Shown here in pieces: positions 33,991 through 42,689 of a stretch of DNA of 64,000 bases. The position numbers and the translations under genes are program-made. Each line of letters starts with the position of its first letter. The first letter of the stretch is position 1. The stretch is taken from NCBI RefSeq assembly GCF_003635165.1, contig NZ_ML058620.1:1-64000 (forward strand). Reading direction: 5' to 3'. The stretch comes from Burkholderia sp. Nafp2/4-1b (GTDB taxonomy: Bacteria > Pseudomonadota > Gammaproteobacteria > Burkholderiales > Burkholderiaceae). A model generated the notes under the pieces. The model saw only the letters and a program-made list of their open reading frames with translations, did no database searches and was not told the DNA's origin.

Positions 33991-35529
33991 TCACGCCATC
34001 GGACGCTGCGCTCGTCTGCTTGTCCAGTCAGCGCAGGCCGCCACGAACGCACCGGCGACCAGAAGCAATATCGGCATCAACACTTCGACGAACGCATCCC
34101 GGTATGCCGCCAAACCGGCTGAAGCCGATGCCTGCATCAGGAAGACGCCGGTTCCCCACGACATGCCGATCGAGCAGGCAAGCCGCTGCGATAACTGCAG
34201 AAATCCTGCCGCAAGCCCGCGCCCTTCATCCTGGCCGATCGCCGCGAGCGTCATCGCCTGATTCGGTGCATGAATCAGACCACTGGCGAACCCCTGCAGC
34301 AAGACGATCGCGGGATACGAAAATACAAGCCAGCGAACCTCGAAGTATTTGGTCGCCACCCCTTGCGCGGCGACTGCAAACGCATGACACGCTATCGCGA
34401 ACACCGTCCCGCCACGGCCGAAGCGCCCGACGAAACGCCAGCTCCACATAGCCGATGCGATCGATGCCAGCGCGGCAGGGACCGACAGCGCGGCATAAAG
34501 CAGCGGGTCGAGATGCAGACCGTCGAGAGAGAACAATGCACTGACCATCCCGAGTGTGACGCCCGCTGCAAACTGGCACATCGCGACGATCGTACCGAGG
34601 ACATAGCCGCGGGAGCCGACCAGACTGCGCGACAGAATCGGCGTGCCGCCGCCACGCTGATACGCCGCTTCCCACGCGAGAAACAACGGCAGCCCGGCAA
34701 GCGCGACCGCGAGGCAGACGCGCCTTGACGGCATTGCGGCACTCCCAACCAACGTGGCGAGCATCAGCGCGAGCGTGATCGCGGACAGAAGCATCAACCC
34801 GATCAGGTCGATCGAAAACCGGCGATCTGACATTCGGTGGCGCGGCAAATACCGGAGCGCCAGATAGAACACGACGATCCCGAACGGAGCATTGACGAGG
34901 AACAGCAGCCGCCAGCCCATATCCGGTGGAACCGATGCAAGCACCAGCCCGCCGAGAATCGGCCCGACGAGGCCCGACAAACCGCCTGCCATCGCGTATC
35001 GTCCGAGTGCCCTGGCTTGCGCCGAGCCGGCGAACAGATCCTGGATCAAGCCGAATATCTGCGTATTGATCATGCCCGCGCCGAGCCCTTGCAGCACGCG
35101 TGCGACGATCACCGTTCGCGCATCGTCGGCCAACCCGCCCAGTACGCTGAAACCGGTGAACATCGCGAGCCCGACCAGAAACAGCAGGCGGCGCCCGATC
35201 ACGTCGCCGAGCCGGCCGGCGGGGACGAGCGCGATGCCGAACGCAATGGAATAGACCGACGTGATCAGCTGTATTTCGGCTGTCGACGCGCGCAGTCCGC
35301 TCCGGAGCGCCGGCACCGCGAGCGTGAAAATCGCCTGATCGAGCAGCGTGGTGAAGCCCATCGCAACGCAGATGCCGAGCACGATGTCGGCACGGGCGCT
35401 CGCATTGTGCGAAGCACCGCGCGCGTCGTGCGGCCAACCCGGCAACCTGAACCGGCCGGACGGTCGCGCCTGGGCAACGGCGTCTGCAAGCTCGGCCTGC
35501 ACGGACGCATGCGGCTCGTCACGAGTCAT
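33991..35529 (-). CDS. MFS transporter, DHA2-like drug:H+ antiporter type
   Basis: A 512-residue major facilitator with about 14 hydrophobic segments. The N-terminal half shows GFTTLLDQAIFTLAVPALRS, SVYSIAFGIALVPAGRLGDVIGRRLLFLVG (motif A) and ARVLQGLGAGMINTQIFGLIQ with LVGPILGGLV (motif C region). The last segment runs into a short basic tail. It starts four bases after the second GNAT gene ends, so the two are an operon. A GNAT plus exporter could acetylate and expel a toxic analogue or overflow product; it may also serve uptake. Upstream in-frame ATGs inside the GNAT end are less likely. Confidence 0.85.
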   Translation of the reverse strand: MTRDEPHASVQAELADAVAQARPSGRFRLPGWPHDARGASHNASARADIVLGICVAMGFTTLLDQAIFTLAVPALRSGLRASTAEIQLITSVYSIAFGIALVPAGRLGDVIGRRLLFLVGLAMFTGFSVLGGLADDARTVIVARVLQGLGAGMINTQIFGLIQDLFAGSAQARALGRYAMAGGLSGLVGPILGGLVLASVPPDMGWRLLFLVNAPFGIVVFYLALRYLPRHRMSDRRFSIDLIGLMLLSAITLALMLATLVGSAAMPSRRVCLAVALAGLPLFLAWEAAYQRGGGTPILSRSLVGSRGYVLGTIVAMCQFAAGVTLGMVSALFSLDGLHLDPLLYAALSVPAALASIASAMWSWRFVGRFGRGGTVFAIACHAFAVAAQGVATKYFEVRWLVFSYPAIVLLQGFASGLIHAPNQAMTLAAIGQDEGRGLAAGFLQLSQRLACSIGMSWGTGVFLMQASASAGLAAYRDAFVEVLMPILLLVAGAFVAACADWTSRRAQRPMA

Positions 35530-35533
35530 CGAT

Positions 35534-36079
35534 TCAATCCGGGGTGCTTGCATGCGCCGATGGAACCGGCAGCAGATACTTCTCGAACAACACGCCGGGA
35601 GGCGCGTCCTCGCCGAAATCGTGCGACGACAGCAACGTATAGCCTGACGACCGGTAAAGGCCGACCGCTTCGGGTTGTCGCGGCCCGGTTCCCAGATGGA
35701 CGCGCGTGTAGCCTTGCCGGGCCGCCTGCGCCTCGAGCTCGGCCAGCACGCGCCGCGCGAGCCCCTGACGGCGATGCATGCGACTGACCCAGATACGCTT
35801 GAACTCCGCTGTGGCGGGTGTGTGATGGCGCATGAAGGCACCGCCCGCGATGGCCCGGCCTTCTCTCAACAGCAGCAAAAACGCGCCTTGAGGCGGCGCA
35901 AATGCTTCGACCGGATAGCGCACAAGCTCCTTGCCGAGTTCTTCCTCAGGAATATAAGCGGCGTAACGGCTGCTGTATTCGTACGCCAGTTCGTCGAACA
36001 GCGGCCGCGTGAGCGGGTCCCTGGCCGACACGTAAACAAACCGGTCTTGCTGATCCAACGAAAACTCGACTTCAGACAT
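35534..36079 (-). CDS. GNAT N-acetyltransferase, SnaA-like paralogue
   Basis: A 181-residue GNAT strongly related to the one at 33.2-33.8 kb: both have RPLFDELAYEYSSRYAAYIP-type openings, a RRQGLARRVLAELEAQAARQ acetyl-CoA loop and a RVHLGTGPRQPEAVGLYRSS end. The ATG at 36079 has GGAG seven bases upstream, which decides the start over an upstream in-frame ATG at 36196. It is co-transcribed with the MFS gene. Two copies with different partners (exporter here, binding protein there) suggest acetylation is central to this region's chemistry. Confidence 0.83.
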   Translation of the reverse strand: MSEVEFSLDQQDRFVYVSARDPLTRPLFDELAYEYSSRYAAYIPEEELGKELVRYPVEAFAPPQGAFLLLLREGRAIAGGAFMRHHTPATAEFKRIWVSRMHRRQGLARRVLAELEAQAARQGYTRVHLGTGPRQPEAVGLYRSSGYTLLSSHDFGEDAPPGVLFEKYLLPVPSAHASTPD

Positions 36080-36620
36080 CAAACGTCTCCTCACGAACCG
36101 TTGCCCGAATCGAGGGCCGGCTGGTTCCTTGTCCATTGGTGGGTACTCGTTGCGGGAGTGCCGGCCGGTTGCGCCGTATCGGGCCACGGTATGCATACGG
36201 CACAGGCGGGAACGTCGTTATCCGCTTGCGGCGCGCGATGCACGCTCGTACACGATCAGCATCGGACTCGCGTCCGGATACCACGCGCGACGCCGAAAGC
36301 GCCGTACCGCACGCGACATGGGACCGGCAAACACGCGCGCCTTCGCGCGCACCGAGCGTGGGCGATGCTCGCTTTCCGGCACCGAAATGAGCGGATGGGA
36401 ATCAGTTGGGATGTGCATGGTCCGGACACGGGCGGACCGGTTGACGATACCGGCATCCGCCCGAGCGCTTGATCTTAGTCAACCTCGATCACGCACAAAA
36501 TATCGATTGCTGCGATGCTTCGGCGCCGCACGCAGATAACGAATCCCGTGTGGGTCGCGCAATACGCGCGGCGTTCGGTCCGAAATGCCCGGGCGTCACA
36601 GGTGCCCGGGCGCGCAAGGT
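36080..36620. other. 541-bp intergenic region
   Basis: No open frame here has coding character. It holds the upstream region of the GNAT/MFS operon on the left. On the right, two copies of the self-complementary GCCCGGGC at 36587-36594 and 36604-36611 can form an 8-bp hairpin just after the stop of the leftward GntR gene and may act as its terminator, though without a T-run. Confidence 0.45.
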
Positions 36621-37361
36621 TCAGCCGACGAACCTCGCCTCAACGCCGCTGCGCACGACGAGATCAAAGCGCTCGGGCCGAATATGAAACACCGTGGATT
36701 CGCACGTGCGACCGTCGGCCAGACGCGACGTCCGCCGCAACACGAGCAGCGGTGCTGCATTGACGGTCTTCAGCCGGGCGGCGATATCCTCCGGCGCGGC
36801 CACGGCCGTCACCGACAGATCGGCATCCGTGATGCGCCAGCCCAGCAAGCCTTCCAGTACCTCGTAAGTCGACATCCGCTCGGCCTGCTCGAAGGTGACG
36901 GTCCCGGCGTCGGGCAGCAGGCAGGTCTGCGCGAGTGCGATCGGCTCGTCGTCGACCCAGTGCAGGCGTTCGAGATAGATGCAGCGCGTGACGTCGGCGG
37001 CGAATGCGTGCCGCAAGCCCGGCGGCACGTCGCACGCTTCCATCCGGAGCAATTCCATCCGCGCCCGTGCGCCCTGCCCGGCGATCGAATCGCGGAGCCC
37101 GCGCAGCACGTCGAGCCGATGCCGCAGCCGCCGCTTCGCGGCGAAAGTCCCTTTGCCCTGCTTGCGCTCGACGATGCGCGCGTCGGTCAGCCGATCGAGC
37201 GCGAGCCTGACGGTCACGCGGCTCACCTCGAAACGCTCGCTCAACTGCGCCTCGGACGGCAGCTTTCCCGTCGGCTCGTACACGCCCTGCTCAATCTCGT
37301 CGCGCAGCGTCGTCGCGATCTGCTCGTAAAGCGACGTCGTGTCGTCACGCACCAGCGTCAT
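36621..37361 (-). CDS. GntR family regulator, HutC/UTRA type
   Basis: A 246-residue GntR regulator: winged helix with SLYEQIATTLRDEIEQGVYE, GKLPSEAQLSERFEVSRVTV and RKQGKGTFAAKR, then a UTRA domain (YLERLHWVDDEPIALAQTCL, STVFHIRPERFDLVV). The ATG at 37361 has AAAGGA seven bases upstream; the longer open frame starts at 37439 without a ribosome site. It is divergent from the DASS transporter gene and a palindrome lies between them, so it probably controls the transporter and the metallohydrolase that follows. Confidence 0.87.
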   Translation of the reverse strand: MTLVRDDTTSLYEQIATTLRDEIEQGVYEPTGKLPSEAQLSERFEVSRVTVRLALDRLTDARIVERKQGKGTFAAKRRLRHRLDVLRGLRDSIAGQGARARMELLRMEACDVPPGLRHAFAADVTRCIYLERLHWVDDEPIALAQTCLLPDAGTVTFEQAERMSTYEVLEGLLGWRITDADLSVTAVAAPEDIAARLKTVNAAPLLVLRRTSRLADGRTCESTVFHIRPERFDLVVRSGVEARFVG

Positions 37362-37442
37362 CGGTCGTTCCTTTCCGTGCTCGGCCCGCGCTTTTGCGCG
37401 ATCTTCGATATCGATATGAAAAGCAATTGGATCGCTCAACTT

Positions 37443-37458
37443 GTATTAATACGTATTA
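37443..37458. promoter_or_regulatory. Overlapping palindromes, candidate GntR operator
   Basis: GTATTAATAC (37443-37452) and TAATACGTATTA (37447-37458) are overlapping perfect palindromes in the divergent GntR/transporter promoter. Their AT-rich TAATAC...GTATTA form is typical of GntR-family operators. Confidence 0.55.
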
Positions 37459-37519
37459 TGACATCTCGACAGACGGTCGAGGCTGCCGTTTCAGAGTCCG
37501 ACGCACCGGGAGCATATCA

Positions 37520-39082
37520 GTGACTGACAACGCAATCGGCACGCCGCCGCTCGACGGCGCGCAGGCCAGCCGGCCGACACGGGCCGAACCGGCAACGACG
37601 CCGCGCATCGATCCGCATGCGACGGGTCGGTCGCGCAGCGCACAGTGGCGCGCCGTGATCGGCTTCGCTGCCGCGTGGCTGGCGTTCTTCGCCATCGCGT
37701 GGTGGCTCCCCGCGCCCGCGCATCTGTCCGCCGAAGGCAAGGCGACGCTCGCCGTCGTCGCGTGGGTCGCGATCGTATGGATCACCGAGGCGATTCCCGT
37801 CGGCGTGAGCGGCATCCTGCTGCCGATGCTGCTCGTGCTGTCGCACGCGAGCCCGTCGTTTCCGAAGGCGGCCAGCGGTTTCGCCGCGCCGGTCGTGTTC
37901 CTCTGCCTCGCCGCGTTCCTGTTCTCCGCGATCATGCAAGCGAGCGGGCTCGACCGCCGCATCGCGCTGCTGCTGCTCGATCGCCTGAAGGTGCGCACGG
38001 CCAACGGCGTGATCTGGGCGATGTTCGCGGTGAACTGCGTGATGGCGCTCGTCGTGCCGGCCGCGAACGCACGTGCCGCGACGCTGCTGCCGGTCACGAA
38101 CGGCATCGTGCGGCTGTTCGGCGAAACACCGCGCGAGCGCGCCGCGCGCAAGGCGATCGTGATCCAGACGCTGGTGTACGGCGCGATGATCAGCGGGATG
38201 TGCATCCTGACGGCCCATCTGCCGAACATGGTCGTGTCGGGCCTGCTCGAGAAGCAGCTCGGCATCCGGATCTCGTATCTGACGTGGCTCAAACTGCAGT
38301 GGCCGTACCTCGGGATGTTCGCGATCACGCAAGCCTGGGTGCAGTTCCATTTCCGCTCGCGCGCCGTCGCGATTCCCGGCGGCCTCGGCGCGATCGCCAC
38401 GATGCGTCGTGCGCAGCCGCCCGCCGCGCGCAACGACTGGGCCGTACTTGCCCTGTTTGCGGCGGTCGCGGTGTTGTGGGCCACCGAGCCGCTGCACCAC
38501 CTGCCGTCGGAAATCGTCGCGCTGATCGCGCTGGCGCTGCTGTTCGCACCCGGCGTACTGCGGTTCGGCTGGGCCGAGGTCGAACAGCGGACGATCTGGG
38601 GCACGCTGTTCCTGCTGGCCGGTGCGTTGTCGTTGTCTTCGGCAATCAGTGCGTCGGGGCTCGCGAGCTGGGCGGCCGATCACGTCTATGTCGCCGCGCG
38701 CGGACACGGCTGGTGGCTGGCGATCGCGATCGTGATGGTCGGCACGCACGTGATTCGCATCGGCATGCTGTCCAACGTCGCGGCCGTCACGATGATCGCG
38801 CCGATCGCGCTGGCGCTCGCGCCGCGTCTCGGGCTGCATCCGGTCGCATTCACGATGCTCGTCAGCGATACCGATAGCTTCGCTTATCTGCTGCCCACGC
38901 AGATCACCGCGGGCGTCATCGCGTACAGCAGCGGCGCATTCTCGACGGCCGACTACGCGAAGGTCGGCGTGGTGTCGGTGCTGATCGCGATCGTCTATGG
39001 CCTCTGCGTGATCGCCCCGTGGTACGCGTACATGGGCATCCCCGTGTGGGATGCGAGCGCGCCCTGGCCGTTCGCGCATTGA
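37520..39082 (+). CDS. DASS (SLC13) family anion:sodium symporter
   Basis: A 520-residue membrane carrier of the divalent anion:Na+ symporter family (sulfate, di- and tricarboxylates). After about 45 hydrophilic residues, family signatures follow: VAWVAIVWITEAIPVGVSGI (split hairpin), VVPAANARAATLLPVTNGIVR, and the C-terminal GMLSNVAAVTMIAPIALALA, which carries the SNxA-like motif of the second substrate hairpin. The start is a GTG at 37520 with GGGAG seven bases upstream. It is followed by a metallohydrolase gene 40 bases later and regulated by a divergent GntR. The likely cargo is an organic anion processed by that enzyme. Confidence 0.85.
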   Translation: MTDNAIGTPPLDGAQASRPTRAEPATTPRIDPHATGRSRSAQWRAVIGFAAAWLAFFAIAWWLPAPAHLSAEGKATLAVVAWVAIVWITEAIPVGVSGILLPMLLVLSHASPSFPKAASGFAAPVVFLCLAAFLFSAIMQASGLDRRIALLLLDRLKVRTANGVIWAMFAVNCVMALVVPAANARAATLLPVTNGIVRLFGETPRERAARKAIVIQTLVYGAMISGMCILTAHLPNMVVSGLLEKQLGIRISYLTWLKLQWPYLGMFAITQAWVQFHFRSRAVAIPGGLGAIATMRRAQPPAARNDWAVLALFAAVAVLWATEPLHHLPSEIVALIALALLFAPGVLRFGWAEVEQRTIWGTLFLLAGALSLSSAISASGLASWAADHVYVAARGHGWWLAIAIVMVGTHVIRIGMLSNVAAVTMIAPIALALAPRLGLHPVAFTMLVSDTDSFAYLLPTQITAGVIAYSSGAFSTADYAKVGVVSVLIAIVYGLCVIAPWYAYMGIPVWDASAPWPFAH

Positions 39083-39122
39083 CGCGCGCCGCCTTCCATC
39101 GACAATCATTTTGCATTCCACA

Positions 39123-41537
39123 ATGAGCGAATCCAACGACGCCATCGATCCCGTTGACGCGCGCGCCGCCTCGCTGCGCGACCGCCTTGGCCCGCACGTC
39201 GCACCCGAAGGGCTGTACGCGCGCCACAAGCGCCTGCCGTTTGCCGGGAGCGTGCGCTGCAACGTCACGCGGCTCGAAGCCGGCGAGTGGAGCGAGATCG
39301 TGCTCGACTATCAGGTCGGCTCGTCCGGCATCGCCGACGGCGGCTGGCTGAAGGCGACCTTCAAGTTCTATTCCGACTGGGCGCTGTTCCAGACGAGCGA
39401 TCCGAGCGCCGCGAACTACATCAGCGCCGAATACCATGCGGCGCCGCTGGTGCCGGGCCAGAGCCCGGCCACCGTGCAGGCGCTGAACGTGCGTTTCGAC
39501 CAGAAGGGGCACGAGCGGCCGTTCCAGAAAGCCGTGATCGTCGACGTCGTCGACGGTTACGTCAATGCCGGCGACCGGATCGTGATCCGCCTCGGCGACC
39601 GCCGGCGCGGCCCCGGCACGCGCGTGCAGACTTTCGCCGAAGACAACTTCCGGTTCCGGCTCTATGTCGACCCGCTCGGCACGTCGCGCTTCGTCGCAGT
39701 GCCGGGCGACGTGTCGATCGACATCCACGCCGGCGCGCCATCCGACGTGCTGCTGAACGGCCCGCGCTTCGTGCAACCCGGCATGCTCGCGCCGTTCCGT
39801 TTGTCGCTGCAGGACCCCTGGGGCAATGCGTGCCGCGATGTCGGTGGCATCGCGCGTGTCGTCGCCTACGATGCACGCGGGGAGACCGTCTACCAGCGCG
39901 AACACGCGCTGCCCGATGCGGGTTTCGCGAGCTGCGCGGTGGACGATCTCCCGGTCGACGCAGGCACGCTGCGCATCGTCGCCGACGTGCCGGCGCGCGC
40001 GGACGTGCGCGCGGCCGAAGCGTGGCTGACGATCGATGCGTCGCTGCCCGCGCCGCGCGCGCTGTATGCGGATCTTCATGTGCACGCACATGACACCGTC
40101 GGCACCAACAGCCCCGAGTACAACGCGCGCTACGCACGCGACATTGGCGGCATCGACGTGCTCGGCTATACCGCGAACGATTTCCAGATCACCGACGAGA
40201 ACTGGCAGCTCGGCGTCGACGCGGTCGAACGCTTCAACGAGCCGGGCCGCTTCGTCGTGTATCCGGTGCAGGAATGGTGCGGCAGCTCGACCGCAGGGGG
40301 CGATCACAACGTGGTGTTCCTCGGCGATGCGCGACCGGATTTTCCGTACAACGCGCGTGGCGAGCACAACCGTACGCTGGTCTGGAACGAGGACATGAAG
40401 GGCAATGCGGTCGAACTGGGCCGCTGGCCCGTCGAGGAACTGTGGGATGCGTATGCGGACGATGCCGCGCAACATCTCGTCATGCCGCATGTGGGCGGTC
40501 GCCGCTACATCCCCGACTGGCACCACCCGGAGCTCGAACGGCTCGTCGAGATCGCGTCATCATGGGGCCATTTCGGCTGGCTGTACCAGGACGTGATCGC
40601 ACGCGGCTATCAGCTCGGCGTCGCGGCCAGCGGTGACGAACATCGCGGGCGGCCCGGCGGCGGCGCGCCCGGCGTGCAGGTATTCGGCGTCCACGGCGGG
40701 CTGACCGGCGTGCTCGCGACCGCACTCGATCGCAAGCACGTCGGCGAAGCACTGCGCGCGCGGCACACGTGGGCGACCACGGGCGAGCACAGTGCGCTGC
40801 TCGTGCGCTGCGGCGACCACCGGCAAGGCGACGCGTTCGCGCATCGCGGGCCGGCAAGACTGGACTACCGGCTGCTCGGGCAGTCAGGATGGGAATACGT
40901 GGCCGCGTACGATCACGACGGCTTGCTGTGGGAGCGCAACCTGCATGCGGAACTCGGTTATGCGGATCGCCTGATCCGGGTGCGCTGGGGCGGTGCACGC
41001 ATTCGCGACCGCTATCGCTGGGCTGCATGGCGCGGCCGGATCCGGATCGTCAACGGCACGATCCATCGCTTCGGGTCGAACGGGTTCGAGCATGTCGAGG
41101 AGTCGGCATGGCGCAACGGCGCGACCGACGTCGAGTTCCGCAGCGACACCTACGGCGACGCGGACAGCATCGAGCTCGACATCGGGAACCTCGCCGCCGC
41201 GACGATCGTGGTCGAAGGCACGATCGACGGCTTCGCGAAGGTCGGCGATCCGCTGGAACGCAATCCGTTCGTGCACGCGCCTGCGTTCCGCTTCGAAATC
41301 AGCGGCGCGGAGTTGCTCGCGCGCGGAACGGCGACACACGCACTCGGCGGCACGGAGTTGTTCGTGGCGCTCGAGCGTCTGACGGACCAGGCGCTTCCCG
41401 TCGATCTGGCAGGCAGCATCGACGTCGCACCTGGCAACGCATCGTTCGGATTCCGTCCCATCTATTTCTTCGGGCGGCAGCGCAACGACAGCAAGGTGTG
41501 GTCGTCCGCGCAGTTCATCCGTTTCCAGACGGACTAA
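39123..41537 (+). CDS. PHP/DUF3604-like metallohydrolase, function unknown
   Basis: An 804-residue protein. The first 300 residues look like beta-rich accessory domains (for example EWSEIVLDYQVG, FAEDNFRFRLYVDPLG). From residue 317 a PHP-type metal site is visible: DLHVHAHD (His319, His321), TANDF, PVQEW, GGDHNV, MPHVGG and ASGDEHRG (Asp505, His507). The C-terminal 200 residues are again beta-rich. This matches the DUF3604-type group of the PHP superfamily, whose substrates are mostly unknown. No signal peptide is seen. The gene follows a DASS anion transporter, so a phosphorylated, sulfated or carboxylated organic compound is a fair guess. The ATG at 39123 lacks a clear ribosome site. Confidence 0.72.
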   Translation: MSESNDAIDPVDARAASLRDRLGPHVAPEGLYARHKRLPFAGSVRCNVTRLEAGEWSEIVLDYQVGSSGIADGGWLKATFKFYSDWALFQTSDPSAANYISAEYHAAPLVPGQSPATVQALNVRFDQKGHERPFQKAVIVDVVDGYVNAGDRIVIRLGDRRRGPGTRVQTFAEDNFRFRLYVDPLGTSRFVAVPGDVSIDIHAGAPSDVLLNGPRFVQPGMLAPFRLSLQDPWGNACRDVGGIARVVAYDARGETVYQREHALPDAGFASCAVDDLPVDAGTLRIVADVPARADVRAAEAWLTIDASLPAPRALYADLHVHAHDTVGTNSPEYNARYARDIGGIDVLGYTANDFQITDENWQLGVDAVERFNEPGRFVVYPVQEWCGSSTAGGDHNVVFLGDARPDFPYNARGEHNRTLVWNEDMKGNAVELGRWPVEELWDAYADDAAQHLVMPHVGGRRYIPDWHHPELERLVEIASSWGHFGWLYQDVIARGYQLGVAASGDEHRGRPGGGAPGVQVFGVHGGLTGVLATALDRKHVGEALRARHTWATTGEHSALLVRCGDHRQGDAFAHRGPARLDYRLLGQSGWEYVAAYDHDGLLWERNLHAELGYADRLIRVRWGGARIRDRYRWAAWRGRIRIVNGTIHRFGSNGFEHVEESAWRNGATDVEFRSDTYGDADSIELDIGNLAAATIVVEGTIDGFAKVGDPLERNPFVHAPAFRFEISGAELLARGTATHALGGTELFVALERLTDQALPVDLAGSIDVAPGNASFGFRPIYFFGRQRNDSKVWSSAQFIRFQTD

Positions 41538-41599
41538 GAGGCGCGCCGCACCGGGTGTACGCGACGCATGCCCGTGCGGCTTTCGCGTGCGCGTTCAAC

Positions 41600-41634
41600 A
41601 AAAAAAGCCCGGCCCGCATCGAAGCGGGCCGGGC
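41600..41634 (-). terminator. Strong Rho-independent terminator for the Ala/Gly-rich secreted protein
   Basis: An 11-bp perfect stem GCCCGGCCCGC / GCGGGCCGGGC with a six-base loop is followed on the minus strand by seven T residues. It terminates the leftward gene ending at 41655 and may also help end the rightward metallohydrolase transcript. Confidence 0.9.
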
Positions 41635-41654
41635 CTTCGCCGAAGACGTACCGC

Positions 41655-42194
41655 TTACAGCGCGCCGCCTTGTGCCGACGCCGAACCCTTCACGCCGACC
41701 GACGCGCCGCCCTGCACCGAGTTCGTCGCGCCTTCGAGCGCTTCGCCGGCCTTCGCCTTCGCGCCGCCGGCGACATCGCCCGCGGTCGACATCGCACCTT
41801 GCGCGTGGCTCTTTGCCGAGCTCGCGACGTGCTTCACGTGCGACTTCGTTGCGTGCGCAGCCGATACGGCCGCATCCTTCGCCGAACCGGCGGCCGAACC
41901 GACCGCCTGCGTCGCGCCGCCAACCGCGTTGCCGGCGGCCGAGCCTACGCCGCCGACCGTCTTGCCGACACCGTTCAGCGCACCGCCGACGAGGCTGCCT
42001 GCGCCCGAACCCGAACCCGCGGCATTCGCGCCTGCACCGGCCTGCACGCCCACGCCGCCGCCGAGCAGCGGCGTCTGGACTTGTGCGCCGACGCCGGCGG
42101 AGCCTTCCGCGCCCGTCTGGGCGGTTTGTGCGAATGCAGCCGAAGCGATTGCCGTCAGCGCGGCACCCAGCAGGATCGTGCGAATCTTGGTCAT
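41655..42194 (-). CDS. Secreted Gly/Ala/Ser-rich low-complexity protein
   Basis: A 179-residue protein with a clean signal peptide (MTKIRTILLGAALTAIASAA, cleavage after AFAQ). The mature part is almost entirely Gly, Ala, Ser and Val in short repeats such as GGVGSAAGNAVGGATQAVGS and SAKDAAVSAAHATKSHVKHV, so it has LEA-like or structural character and no recognisable domain. The ATG at 42194 is preceded by GGGAGA at good spacing; another ATG six bases earlier is too close to it. It is a monocistronic unit ending at a strong terminator. Function unknown; similar low-complexity exported proteins are common in Burkholderia. Confidence 0.75.
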   Translation of the reverse strand: MTKIRTILLGAALTAIASAAFAQTAQTGAEGSAGVGAQVQTPLLGGGVGVQAGAGANAAGSGSGAGSLVGGALNGVGKTVGGVGSAAGNAVGGATQAVGSAAGSAKDAAVSAAHATKSHVKHVASSAKSHAQGAMSTAGDVAGGAKAKAGEALEGATNSVQGGASVGVKGSASAQGGAL

Positions 42195-42689
42195 GGTCAT
42201 TCTCCCTAAGACGTTGTTGCTGCGGGCCGCATTCTGCGGCGGGTCGCATGCCTCACCGCGACGTGCGGCAGGTGGAGCTAATGTAGCGGCGCTCACGTCG
42301 CAAAACCTCAAATTGCGGGGACTGTTACTTCGGTTGCAAATGCTGACGATTGACTCACACTGTTTGACAATCATCGCGCGCGGCTCGTGATTGGCGTTGC
42401 GCGACGGCATGCATCGGCGCGCCCGGAACAACGCGCGGGTCAGCACGGAAAGCGATCATTCCTATAGGGTTCCTAATGGATGGGGTTCGGCCGACCGTCG
42501 GTGCGACCCGACAACCGGGTTCTCGCGATCGGCTAGATTGAAACGCTGACAGCCCCCCTGTGCTGGATCGTCGGCATTCGGCCGCTGCGCGCGCGGCGTG
42601 CGAACGATGCGGCCGCCGGCCGTGCCGCGCGCGAACACTCGCGCGCGAACACGGAGTGGCCTCGTGCACGCGACGAAACGCGGCAGGCT
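42195..42689. other. 495-bp intergenic region
   Basis: This lies between the leftward RES toxin gene and the leftward secreted protein gene. It should contain the promoter of the latter. A short AT-rich stretch near 42455-42475 (ATTCCTATAGGGTTCC) is the only distinctive feature. I see no gene and no convincing terminator after the toxin gene. Confidence 0.4.

Noticed and set aside
41600-41634. Small RNA gene suggested by the strong hairpin
   Set aside because: Position right after the stop of the leftward gene and its T-run explain it as a terminator.
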